Source: Paracoccaceae bacterium
GTDB lineage: Bacteria > Pseudomonadota > Alphaproteobacteria > Rhodobacterales > Rhodobacteraceae
DNA length: 64,000 bases
Direction of reading: 5' to 3'
NCBI GenBank assembly: GCA_020622085.1
Contig: JAHRYM010000001.1
Coordinates: forward strand, 62,001 to 126,000
In this document: piece by piece, positions 33,490-41,240 of the stretch
Numbering within the stretch: position 1 is the stretch's first letter
Layout: each line of letters begins with the position of its first letter
Notes under the pieces: generated by a model
Told to the model about the DNA's origin: nothing
The model's input: the letters and a program-made list of their open reading frames with translations, nothing else
The model's database searches: none
Program-made: the position numbers and the translations under genes

Positions 33490-34995
33490 TCATCCTGCCG
33501 CCTTTCCGGCAGCGAGGTTTCTCTTCAGATTGGCCCGAAGCCTTGCCTGCAAAGGGTGCAGGTCTTTCGGCCCGTTGACCGGCTTGTCTGAAAATGGATT
33601 ACGGGTATCGAGCGCGACCACGGCTGGCCTCACGGGTGGCGGCGCAGATGCTTCTGCCGCCATAACCGCCTGAAGCAATTCAGCAACCTTGCGGTCGGCA
33701 TCGGCAACCTGATGTTGCTCAAGCCGTTTCTTCACCCGGCGATCTTCAGCCATTGCCCTGCGGCGTCCGGCCTCGTCACCGTGACGGGTGGCCTCGTAGA
33801 GTGGCAGGCAGTCGATCAGAACCCGTCCGCGCAGTCGCTCATCTTCCCAGCCGCGCACCATGGCTGGCGACCGGTAATCGTTAGGATCAATGCCGATCAG
33901 CACCTTCTTGCCCGCGTATTTCAGCATGGTATCCTGTGTGGTCGCATCCCCGAACAGACCACGGTCGAACTTGATCCGTCCATCCTGCATGACGGTTTTG
34001 ACATGCCACTTCATCCGGACGCCACGGCTTTGGAGCGGGGTCACGGGGCGGGAAATCCGGCCTTGTGAGAGACGGGCAAAGGCATCGTTCCGGCACTCAC
34101 CAGGCAGAAGGCCTTGTGCGCGGCTATCGGTCCGGGCGTTGAAATCACGGATGGATTTCGCCACGAACCTCTCGAAGAGCTCGATATCGACCGGCACCGG
34201 ATCGGGATTTGGCGTATCGTTCGGCCCGGAACGCTGTGCATGGTGAAACACCGGATCGTTGTCGAACCGACGCAAAACCGAGAAGATGCTTTCCGACAGT
34301 TTCGAGCGGGCCTTGTTCGGCCCGGCATTCTTGAGTTCGATCCCGAACAGTTTCAGGACACCCGGCACTTCCCAATCGGGAGAGCGCGTTTCCTTACGCC
34401 GGATCAACGGCTTGAGGCCACCCGCCATCCGCTTGCTGTTGAAGGCCGATCCATTGTCGGTATACACGAGATCGGGAATGTCGTTCTCTTCACACATCCG
34501 GATGGTGGCTTCGGCGGTGGCCTCCTCATTTTCGGAATCCGAGATCGCATAGCCCACGATGCGCGAAGACGCCCGGTCTGTGTAGACGATCACCCAGGGA
34601 CAGCCGATCTTTCCATCCCGGAACCGGAACCGGAACCGGAACCGGAACTGGACCTTGACCTTGAACTCCCGCCCGTCCAACTCGACCTGGCTCATGGCGA
34701 ACATGCCTTCGACGGTGCGCGGCTGATACTGGATCAGGGATTTCGCCGCCTCGTCTGCGCCCATGCGCAGGGCGCGCTTGCGGACCTCGTCCAGAGCATC
34801 CCAGCGGCGCATAACCGTGCGATAGCAGGGCCATGCCCAACCCCGTGCTGCCTTCTGATCCTCGATCCGCCGCCATGCCTCTTTCAGCGGCCAACCGGTC
34901 CCATTCTTGCCTGCAAGGCCGAGCAGGGTTTCGAACTCGGTCCACGCTTCGGAAGAAAGGTCTGCGGTGGCTGTGCGGCCTTGGTGGCCCGGCGC
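33490..34995 (-). pseudogene. MuA-like transposase, C-terminal part (gene split by IS630)
   Basis: These 501 codons carry the rest of the MuA-like transposase after the IS630 insertion. From the junction (APGHQGRTATADLSSEAW) through the I-beta/gamma DNA-binding part (WPLKEAWRRIEDQKAARGW, CYRTVMRRW) to the RNase-H-like DDE core: first Asp in SQVELDGREF, second in LVYTDNGSAFNSKR, Glu in KLSESIFSVLRRF, then the MuB-interacting C-terminal domain. The interruption removes the N-terminal Mu-end-binding domains, so the fragment (an ATG exists at 34812) should be inactive. Joined to 36168-36638 it gives 658 residues, against 663 for Mu MuA. Confidence 0.9.
34618..34647. repeat. (CCGGAA)5 hexanucleotide repeat inside MuA
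   Basis: Five perfect tandem copies of CCGGAA. On the coding (minus) strand they read TTCCGG repeated and insert five Phe-Arg pairs between KVKVQ and DGKIGCPW, where relatives have only one or two. The unit is a multiple of three, so copy-number changes keep the frame. Confidence 0.9.
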
Positions 34996-34997
34996 TA

Positions 34998-36167
34998 GTG
35001 TTCCGAGTCTGACGGTTGCTACCGATTTCCTCTGATTTCATCGACGGCATCAAGTGCGCGGCGTTCGCGGGAGAGGATGTCTTCGGCGGTCTTGCTCCAG
35101 ACGAAGGGCTTCGGCTTGGTGTTGTGCTGCAGAAGGTAGTCGTAGATCGCGCCCTCGAGGTCGTCGACGCTGGAGTAGCTGCCACGTCGGATGCGCTTGG
35201 TGGTGATCTCTGCGAAGAAGCGCTCGACCAGGTTCATCCAGGACGCGCTGGTGGGCGTGAAATGCAGCTTGAAGCGCGGATGTTTCTCCAGCCAGGCAAG
35301 CACGTCGGGCGTCTTGTGGGTCGCGTAGTTGTCGAGCACGACGTGGATGTCGCGGGGTTTCTTCACTGCCCGGTCGATGCGCCGAAGGAAGCTCAGGAAC
35401 TCCCTGGCGCGGTGGCGTGGCATGCACTCTCCGATGACCAGACCCGACTTGACGTCCAGCGCGGCGAACAGCGTGGTGGTGCCATGGCGCTTGTAGTCGT
35501 GGGTTATGGTGGCGGCGCGCCCCTTCTTGAGGGGCAGCCCGGGCTGGGTGCGGTCAAGTGCCTGGATCTGGGATTTCTCGTCGACGCACAGCACCACTGC
35601 CCGGTCCGGCGGGTCGAGATAGAGGCCTGCGATCTCGGTGACCTTCGCCTCGAACATCGGGTCGTTCGAGACCTTGAATCCCTTCGTGATATGCGGCTTC
35701 AGCCCTGCATCCGCCCATATGCGCCCCACGCTCGAGGGCGATATGCCCACCGCTTCGGCCATCGTCGCGCGGCTCCAGTGGGTGGCATTGCGGGGCGTTT
35801 CCTGCACGGTCTTCGCGATCACCTTCAGTCGGACGTCTCTGGGCAGGGGTGGCACCCGCGAGGGCCGCGTCTTGTCCCTCTTGAGCCCCGGCACGCCTTC
35901 ATCAAGATACCGCTCCTGCCAGCGCCAGACAGTCGGCTTCGACATGCCCGTCCGCCGCATGATCTCGACGGTGCCTTGACCATCCGCCGTCGCCAGCACG
36001 ATCTCGGCCCGCCAGGCAAGCTTGCGCGGCGTGTTGCGGTTACTCAGCAAAGCTTGAAGCTCAGCGCGGTCGGCGGGGCCAAGGCGAAGGCAGATGTCGG
36101 AGCGTCTCATCCGCTGACCATGCCACAGCGGGGCGCCCTAGGGAATCCTATGTCAGGTGCAGAACAC
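34998..36167 (-). mobile_element. IS630-family element inserted in the MuA gene
   Basis: A 1170-base element bounded by imperfect terminal repeats: GTGTTCCGAGTCTGAC on the left and GTGTTCTGCACCTGAC (minus strand) on the right. It is flanked by a TA duplication (34996-34997 and 36168-36169), the IS630 hallmark. Removing the element and one TA restores an open MuA frame. Confidence 0.92.
35019..36110 (-). CDS. IS630-family transposase
   Basis: A 363-residue transposase in one frame. The N-terminal part has two HTH segments (GTVEIMRRTGMSKPTVWRWQERYLDEG and SRATMAEAVGISPSSVGRIWADAG); the DDE catalytic core has CVDEKSQIQALDRTQ, HVVLDNYATHKTPDV and TPTSASWMNLVERFFAEIT, giving the Asp, Asp and Glu. 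Length is normal and no lesion is seen, so the element is probably still active. Confidence 0.95.
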   Translation of the reverse strand: MRRSDICLRLGPADRAELQALLSNRNTPRKLAWRAEIVLATADGQGTVEIMRRTGMSKPTVWRWQERYLDEGVPGLKRDKTRPSRVPPLPRDVRLKVIAKTVQETPRNATHWSRATMAEAVGISPSSVGRIWADAGLKPHITKGFKVSNDPMFEAKVTEIAGLYLDPPDRAVVLCVDEKSQIQALDRTQPGLPLKKGRAATITHDYKRHGTTTLFAALDVKSGLVIGECMPRHRAREFLSFLRRIDRAVKKPRDIHVVLDNYATHKTPDVLAWLEKHPRFKLHFTPTSASWMNLVERFFAEITTKRIRRGSYSSVDDLEGAIYDYLLQHNTKPKPFVWSKTAEDILSRERRALDAVDEIRGNR

Positions 36168-36638
36168 TAGCGCCGGTGCCCAGTTTATCGGATCAATACC
36201 GGCGATCCTTTCAGACCAACGGCCTAGCGTTACGCGCGAGGCATCAAGTATATTTGTCCCAGCCTTGGTTGCCTCTGCCCGAAGAAGGCGGGCAATGTGG
36301 CCCGGCGTCAGGCCCGCCGCCCGATGCTTTGCGACGAACATCATGGTTTCCGCGCGGGCATAGGCAGAGTTCTGGATCGTCACCGGCTTCGCCGCCAGCG
36401 CCACATGCGCGGCATCATCATGGGTGCCAATTGGCAGTCCCATTGCCTCCGCACGGCGGGCGAGGAAGGCGAGGCGTTCAGATTTGGGAAGGTCAGAAAG
36501 TAAGACTACATCTCGCAGACCGCCATTACCCTTGATCTGGTGGATGGTAAGACCGTGGCGACAGAGCCAACTCACGGCGCTCGCACGGTGCGACGGAATA
36601 TCGCCCATCCCTAGCACTGAACGCACGGGTATCATCAT
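36168..36638 (-). pseudogene. MuA-like transposase, N-terminal part (gene split by IS630)
   Basis: 157 codons from ATG 36638 (MMIPVRSVLGMGDIPSHRASAVSWLCRHGL) to the TA target at 36168, where the frame enters IS630 and stops after VFCT. It contains the N-terminal Mu-type HTH region (LPKSERLAFLARRAEAMGLP) and a second DNA-binding region (AGLTPGHIARLLRAEATKAG, SRVTLGRWSERI). The frame continues exactly into 34995 and below. The start overlaps the stop of a 50-residue Ner-like gene as ATGA, so the early operon layout is original. Confidence 0.88.
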
Positions 36639-36787
36639 GTGAGGGACGCGCCTGCTGCTTCGGCCAGCAAAGCAATCAAACGGGTGGCCTTTGGGCCACG
36701 CCATTTGCCAGACACCGCCTTGTAAACATTGGATGTATCTATGCCGTTGCTCAGGCGCCATACGTTGATATGCGTATAGATTACCAT
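36635..36787 (-). CDS. Small Ner-like DNA-binding protein, first gene of the early operon
   Basis: A 50-residue protein (MVIYTHINVWRLSNGIDTSN then VYKAVSGKWRGPKATRLIALLAEAAGASLT) that looks like a minimal helix-turn-helix: a GIDTSNVYKAVSG recognition-type turn followed by RGPKATRLIALLAEAAG. Its stop overlaps the MuA start (ATGA). In Mu, ner occupies this place and represses the early promoter. The ATG at 36787 lies inside an operator palindrome and has no Shine-Dalgarno sequence, so the transcript may be leaderless or the true start may differ. Confidence 0.6.
   Translation of the reverse strand: MVIYTHINVWRLSNGIDTSNVYKAVSGKWRGPKATRLIALLAEAAGASLT
36760..36777. promoter_or_regulatory. Phage operator, site 1
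   Basis: Inverted repeat ATACG-N8-CGTAT (36760-36764 and 36773-36777), inside the beginning of the Ner-like gene. It is two bases from a second palindrome, as expected for paired repressor/Ner operators in a Mu-like control region. Confidence 0.5.
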
Positions 36788-36799
36788 GATATTGGTAAT
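36780..36799. promoter_or_regulatory. Phage operator, site 2 (repressor/early intergenic region)
   Basis: Perfect inverted repeat ATTACCA-N6-TGGTAAT between the divergent repressor (start 36815, +) and the Ner-like/MuA operon (start 36787, -). It overlaps the Ner-like start codon and lies 15 bases upstream of the repressor start. Confidence 0.65.
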
Positions 36800-36814
36800 T
36801 GACGAGGTGGAAAG

Positions 36815-37375
36815 ATGAGCGCCGATACGATTGCGGCTAGACTGCGGCAGGTTAAGGATCAGAACGGCTGGACCGTTGCGGATATTGCGAAGATGATTGG
36901 CATCTCTCGTCGCACCTTGGAGAGCTACATGCGGCGCGAGAACGCGCCGCTGCCGGGAGTCGAGGCACTCAAGCAGATTGCCCTTGGGCTTAGGATTTCC
37001 CTAGACTGGTTAGTTCTCGGCGACGTTGATGCAGCTCTAGGCGGCGTTTTGCTCGTTCGCCTTGCGGCTGAACGTGCTGCACTCCCCACACTGAAGAACC
37101 TTATTGAAATGCAACAGCGCAACGATTTGATACCTCAGCCAGAATACATGGCTCAGGAAATCGGGGCTCATGCTGCTGGGCTTGCCGAGACCATCGTCAG
37201 CAGCGGCCTGACGATGGCGCAGATCGCGGCGTTCATCAAAGTATCAGGCGAAGACATGCAGAACTCGCTGAGAAAGAAAGTGGATGAGATGAAGGCTCAG
37301 ATAGAAGAGCTAGGGCCTGTTGACGTTCATTTCAATCGGATGACGGTGGCGGCGATGGAGATGAGAGCGTTGTAG
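36815..37375 (+). pseudogene. Mu-like phage repressor, 3' end replaced by IS5 insertion
   Basis: Reads 186 residues. Residues about 5-65 are an XRE-type HTH (DTIAARLRQVKDQNGWTVADIAKMIGISRRTLESYMRRENAPLPGVEALKQIALGLRISLDWLVLG); the rest is helical and ends with a coiled-coil-like stretch. The native frame stops being phage at 37313 (CTAG target); the last 20 codons read into IS5. Removing IS5 plus one CTAG joins 37313 to 38153 and gives a 175-residue protein ending EELEKAHPELKK. The DNA-binding domain is untouched, so the altered protein may still repress. It has a good ribosome-binding site (GAGGTGGAAAG). Confidence 0.82.
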
Positions 37376-38148
37376 CTTGTGTCTGTTTTGCAAAATCGGG
37401 TGGCGATGCCTCTGTATTCCTTGATCTTTTGGAAGAAGTTCTCAATCAGGTGCCGCCATTTGCAGGTTTCCTTGTCGAATTCGGCTGGAAACCGACGGTT
37501 GGATTTGGGCGGGATGACCGCCTTGATCTTCGCCGCAGACAAGGCCTCGCGCAGCCAGTTTGCGTCAAAGGCGCGGTCTGCGAGAAGGTGGCGGCAAGAC
37601 AAGCCATCGATCAGGGCCGCGGTGCCGCGTAGATCATGCGCCTGTCCGGGCAGAAGCCGAAAGTCGATCAGGTTGCCCAAAGCATCCGTCAAGGCCATGA
37701 TCTTGCTTGCCATACCGCCGCGAGAACGCCCGATGGCCTGGCCTTGAGCCCCCCTTTTGCGCCCTGTCCATGCCGGTGGACTTTGGTAATGGTGCCGTCG
37801 ATCATGACGTATTCGAAATCCGCATCCTCGGCCAAGGCCCTGAACATACGATAGAATGCATCCGCCTTGACCCATCTGCGGAAGCGTTTGAATACCGTGT
37901 TCCAGCCGCCGAACTCCGCCGGAAGATCCCGCCAGGGGCAGCCCGTGCGCGCAATCCAAAGCACCGCCTCCACGAACAACCGGGGGTCGGGCCCGGTGCG
38001 GCCGGGATCACATTCCCGGCCAAGACAGTGCGGGGCGATGATTTCCCATTGAGTGTCAGTCAGAGCCGTGCGGATCAAGGTTGCCTCCCATTTGGCAACC
38101 TTGAATCACTCAACCGATGATTTGGGAATCCTTAAACGTCAACAGACC
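37314..38148 (-). mobile_element. IS5-family (IS427 group) element inserted in the repressor gene
   Basis: An 835-base element with terminal repeats GGCCTGTTGACGTT on the left and GGTCTGTTGACGTTTAAGG (minus strand) on the right, flanked by a CTAG duplication (37310-37313 and 38149-38152). Length, ends and YTAR target duplication are those of the IS427 group. Confidence 0.92.
37327..38078 (-). CDS. IS5-family (IS427 group) transposase made by -1 frameshifting
   Basis: Two overlapping frames. orfA (38078 to 37689) starts MIRTALTDTQWEIIAPHC and holds the first Asp in EYVMIDGTITKVHRHGQGAKGG; orfB continues AQGQAIGRSRGGMASKIMALTDALGN with LLADRAFDANWL (second Asp) and ENFFQKIKEYRGIATRF (Glu) to 37327. 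The slip site is AAAAGGGGGG at 37758-37749 on the minus strand; a -1 shift there fuses the frames into 250 residues, normal for the group. Its 3' end overlaps the tail of the truncated repressor frame on the other strand by 49 bases. Confidence 0.88.
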
Positions 38149-38181
38149 CTAGAGAAGGCACACCCCGAGCTGAAGAAGTGA
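38149..38181 (+). pseudogene. 3' remnant of the phage repressor gene
   Basis: After the second CTAG the sequence reads (E)EKAHPELKK and stops at TGA 38179-38181, in frame with 37313 when IS5 is removed. It is the original C-terminus of the repressor. Confidence 0.8.
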
Positions 38182-38183
38182 AC

Positions 38184-38216
38184 GGTGGTCGGTTTTTCCC
38201 GGCCACCTAAGATTTT
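38184..38216 (+). terminator. Intrinsic terminator of the phage repressor gene
   Basis: Stem GGTGGTCGG (38184-38192) with CCGGCCACC (38199-38207), one G-U pair, followed by TAAGATTTTT. It lies two bases after the original repressor stop and so belongs to the intact ancestral gene. Confidence 0.75.
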
Positions 38217-38249
38217 TCATACATTGATTTCATTTAATAATTTCTGACC

Positions 38250-38382
38250 TGATACATGCCAAAGCGGGCGACATTGCCCCGATTAGGCCGAAATGTATCA
38301 AACCATGTGTCACCGCTCCCTCGTAACCCATTGAAAAATATAAGCTGTGAAACGGTCAATGTTCAATTCAAGTGTCGCCGCT
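38250..38382. repeat. Repeated sites at the Mu-like prophage end (candidate transposase-binding sites)
   Basis: In this AT-rich non-coding stretch beside the repressor, TGTCACCGCT (38308-38317), TGTCGCCGCT (38373-38382) and, inverted, TGTCGCCCGCT (38273-38263) recur. An 8-bp inverted repeat TGATACAT/ATGTATCA (38250-38257 and 38293-38300) is also present. Mu has three MuA-binding sites in each end, so these may be the equivalents. No gene is seen in 38182-38410. Confidence 0.5.
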
Positions 38383-38410
38383 CAGTTCTTACCCAAAAGC
38401 GCCCCCCCCC

Positions 38411-39079
38411 TCAGGTCACGACGCGCAAGGTCAGGTTGATCCGCCCTCCCTTCGGCAAAAGGTCCGAGCTGCCGAAGTCGATCCTGTCAATCCCGTGGTA
38501 GGCCAGCCTCGCCGGTCCTCCCATCACCATCACATCGCCCGACCCGAGCCAGAGGCTCTCGGTCGGCCCGCCCTTTTCGGTGTCGCCGATCCGGAAACGC
38601 GCCCGGTCGCCGAGACTGACCGACAGGACCGGCTGGCCGAAGTCGGCTTCGTCGCGGTCCTGGTGCAGGCCCATGCGCGCGCCTTCGCCGTAGAAGTTGA
38701 TCAGGCAGCAGTCGGGCAGCCGCGCGGTGCCGACGATCTCGCGCCAGATGTCCAGAACGCTTTCGGGGATCGGCGGCCATTCCGTTCCCGAGGGGTGGTG
38801 GTCGGCATAGCGGTAGCCGCGACGGTCCGACACCCAGCCGAACTGCCCCGCCGAGGTCATGCGCACGCTCATCGGCTTGCCCCAGGGCGTGACCGGCGAG
38901 ACCAGCGGCGCGGCTGCGATCACGTGCCGCAGTTCGGGCAGCAGCGCCTCTTGTGCGCCGCGGTCCAGATGGTTGGGGTAGAGCGTCATGCCCCGCAGCG
39001 TGACGGGGGCCGGACGGCCGTTCTGCGCAGGGCTTCCAAAGCGGGACATGTTTCCAGCCATTTCTTCGAAAATTAGCAT
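38411..39079 (-). CDS. alkB: AlkB-family alpha-ketoglutarate-dependent DNA repair dioxygenase
   Basis: Up to 222 residues. AlkB demethylates 1-methyladenine and 3-methylcytosine in DNA. The Fe(II) ligands are in [23 protein letters not shown] (H-x-D) and [10 protein letters not shown] (distal His), and the 2-oxoglutarate-binding Arg residues in [11 protein letters not shown] at the C-terminus. The start is uncertain: ATGs at 39079, 39061, 39049 and 38989 are all possible, and the family similarity begins near [12 protein letters not shown]. The stop is directly followed by the C9 tract and prophage end, so the phage inserted just past this gene without damaging it. Confidence 0.9.
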   Translation of the reverse strand: MLIFEEMAGNMSRFGSPAQNGRPAPVTLRGMTLYPNHLDRGAQEALLPELRHVIAAAPLVSPVTPWGKPMSVRMTSAGQFGWVSDRRGYRYADHHPSGTEWPPIPESVLDIWREIVGTARLPDCCLINFYGEGARMGLHQDRDEADFGQPVLSVSLGDRARFRIGDTEKGGPTESLWLGSGDVMVMGGPARLAYHGIDRIDFGSSDLLPKGGRINLTLRVVT

Positions 39080-39099
39080 CCGTCTGGCCCTGTGCGGCG

Positions 39100-39128
39100 C
39101 TTGCAGGGCGATTTTACCCCCCCTATAT
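39100..39128 (+). promoter_or_regulatory. RpoH (sigma-32) heat-shock promoter of dnaK
   Basis: CTTG at 39100-39103 and CCCTATAT at 39121-39128 with 17 bases between fit the alphaproteobacterial RpoH consensus. Transcription from about 39135 leaves a leader near 110 bases before dnaK. Confidence 0.7.
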
Positions 39129-39245
39129 ACGCCTCGACGCTGCCGGACCGATAGACGCGGACGACAGCCGGAACTATGGGATCGGGGCCCAGAGGCCGCT
39201 TACGGGTCTGTGCCCCATAATATCGCCGAAGGAAGGAATTATCAC

Positions 39246-41168
39246 ATGGCCAAAGTCATCGGGATCGACCTCGGGACCACGAACTCCTGCGTTGCCATCA
39301 TGGACGGCGCGCAACCCCGGGTGATCGAGAACTCGGAAGGCGCGCGCACCACCCCCTCGGTCGTGGCATTCACCGACACCGAACGCCTGGTCGGCCAGCC
39401 GGCGAAACGCCAAGCGGTCACCAACCCCACCAATACCGTCTTCGCCGTCAAGCGCCTGATCGGGCGCCGCGTCACCGATGCCGAGGTCGAGAAGGACCGC
39501 AAGCTGGTTCCTTATTCGATCGTCGACGGCGGCAATGGCGATGCCTGGGTCGAAGTGAAGGGTGAGAAATATTCGCCCGCGCAGATCTCGGCCGTGACGC
39601 TGCAGAAGATGAAGGAAACCGCCGAATCCTACTTGGGTGAGCCGGTGACGCAGGCCGTCATCACGGTTCCCGCCTATTTCAACGACGCCCAGCGTCAGGC
39701 GACCAAGGATGCCGGCAAGATCGCGGGGCTTGAAGTCCTGCGCATCATCAACGAACCGACCGCGGCCGCGCTGGCCTATGGTCTGGACAAGAAGGAATCG
39801 AAGACCATCGCCGTCTATGACCTTGGCGGCGGCACCTTCGACATCACCATCCTGGAAATCGACGACGGCCTGTTCGAAGTGAAATCCACCAACGGGGATA
39901 CGTTCCTGGGCGGTGAAGACTTCGACATGCGGATCGTCAATTACCTGGCGGACGAGTTCAAGAAAGAACACGGCGTCGACCTGACGCGGGACAAGATGGC
40001 CCTCCAGCGCCTGAAAGAGGCGGCGGAAAAGGCCAAGATCGAACTGTCCTCCAGCCAGCAGACCGAAATCAACCAGCCGTTCATCTCGATGGACATGAAA
40101 TCGGGCACGCCGCTGCACATGGTCATGAAGCTGACCCGTGCGAAGCTGGAAAGCCTGGTCGGCGACCTGATCAAGGCCTCGCTGAAGCCCTGCGCCGCAG
40201 CGCTGAAGGATGCGGGCCTGTCGAAAGGCGACATCGACGAGGTGGTTCTGGTCGGCGGCATGACGCGGATGCCGAAGGTCGTGGAAGAAGTGACGAACTT
40301 CTTCGGCAAGGAGCCGCACAAGGGTGTGAACCCGGACGAAGTCGTGGCGCTGGGCGCGGCGATCCAGGCCGGTGTGCTTCAAGGTGACGTGAAGGACGTG
40401 GTCCTTCTGGACGTGACCCCGCTGAGCCTTGGCATCGAGACGCTGGGTGGCGTATTCACTCGCCTGATCGACCGCAACACCACCATCCCGACCAAGAAAT
40501 CGCAGGTCTTCTCGACCGCCGAAGACAACCAGAACGCCGTGACGATCCGGGTGTTCCAGGGTGAACGCGAAATGGCGGCGGACAACAAGATGCTTGGCCA
40601 GTTCAACCTGGAAGACATCCCGCCCGCGCCGCGCGGCATGCCGCAGATCGAGGTGACCTTCGACATCGACGCTAACGGCATCGTGTCGGTCGGCGCCAAG
40701 GACAAGGGCACCGGAAAGGCGCAGACCATCACGATCCAGGCGTCGGGCGGTCTGTCCGAGGACGAGATCGAGAAGATGGTCCGCGATGCCGAGGCGAATG
40801 CCGAAGGCGACAAGAAGCGCAAGGAACTGGTCGAAGCGAAGAACCAGGCCGAAAGCCTGATCCATTCGACGAAGAAATCGCTGGAAGAGCATGGCGACAA
40901 GGTCGACGGCTCGACGGTCGAGGTCATCGAACTGGCCATCGGCGCGCTGGAAGAATCGCTGAAGTCCGACGACGCCGGCAAGATCAAGGGCGGGATCCAC
41001 AACCTGACCGATGCCGCGATGAAGCTGGGCGAAGCGATCTACAAGGCGCAGCAGTCCGAAGGCGGCGCGCAAGGCGCGGACGAAGACGGCGAAGGCCCCC
41101 GGTCGGTGGATGATGACATCGTCGATGCCGACTTCGAAGACCTTGGCGAAGACAAGAAGCGTCGGTAA
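39246..41168 (+). CDS. dnaK: Chaperone protein DnaK (Hsp70)
   Basis: A 640-residue Hsp70. The ATPase signatures are [57 protein letters not shown] and [12 protein letters not shown]; the substrate-binding domain starts near [14 protein letters not shown], and the C-terminal tail ends [19 protein letters not shown]. The ATG at 39246 has GGAAGGAA upstream; in-frame codons further upstream cross the promoter. Leader bases contain mutually exclusive pairings around TATGGG, GGGGC and GCCCCATA, but the ribosome-binding site itself is outside them. Followed by dnaJ. Confidence 0.98.
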   Translation: MAKVIGIDLGTTNSCVAIMDGAQPRVIENSEGARTTPSVVAFTDTERLVGQPAKRQAVTNPTNTVFAVKRLIGRRVTDAEVEKDRKLVPYSIVDGGNGDAWVEVKGEKYSPAQISAVTLQKMKETAESYLGEPVTQAVITVPAYFNDAQRQATKDAGKIAGLEVLRIINEPTAAALAYGLDKKESKTIAVYDLGGGTFDITILEIDDGLFEVKSTNGDTFLGGEDFDMRIVNYLADEFKKEHGVDLTRDKMALQRLKEAAEKAKIELSSSQQTEINQPFISMDMKSGTPLHMVMKLTRAKLESLVGDLIKASLKPCAAALKDAGLSKGDIDEVVLVGGMTRMPKVVEEVTNFFGKEPHKGVNPDEVVALGAAIQAGVLQGDVKDVVLLDVTPLSLGIETLGGVFTRLIDRNTTIPTKKSQVFSTAEDNQNAVTIRVFQGEREMAADNKMLGQFNLEDIPPAPRGMPQIEVTFDIDANGIVSVGAKDKGTGKAQTITIQASGGLSEDEIEKMVRDAEANAEGDKKRKELVEAKNQAESLIHSTKKSLEEHGDKVDGSTVEVIELAIGALEESLKSDDAGKIKGGIHNLTDAAMKLGEAIYKAQQSEGGAQGADEDGEGPRSVDDDIVDADFEDLGEDKKRR

Positions 41169-41186
41169 CACGCTGGTCACATCAAG

Positions 41187-41216
41187 GGGCCGGTCTGACC
41201 TTGGTCGGGCCGGCCC
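41187..41216 (+). other. Stable hairpin between dnaK and dnaJ
   Basis: GGGCCGG (41187-41193) pairs with CCGGCCC (41210-41216), with an inner GACC/GGTC stem. No T-run follows, so it is more likely an mRNA-processing or partial attenuation element that sets the dnaK to dnaJ ratio. Confidence 0.55.
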
Positions 41217-41240
41217 GTTGATGCCCGGAAGGGAATGGGA

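Noticed and set aside
35019-36110. IS630 considered as part of the phage
   Set aside because: TA duplication, terminal repeats and the exact restoration of MuA on removal show it is a later insertion.
38182-38410. Small plus-strand frame at 38256-38501
   Set aside because: It crosses the prophage end into the alkB gene antisense, begins without a ribosome-binding site and has no family resemblance.
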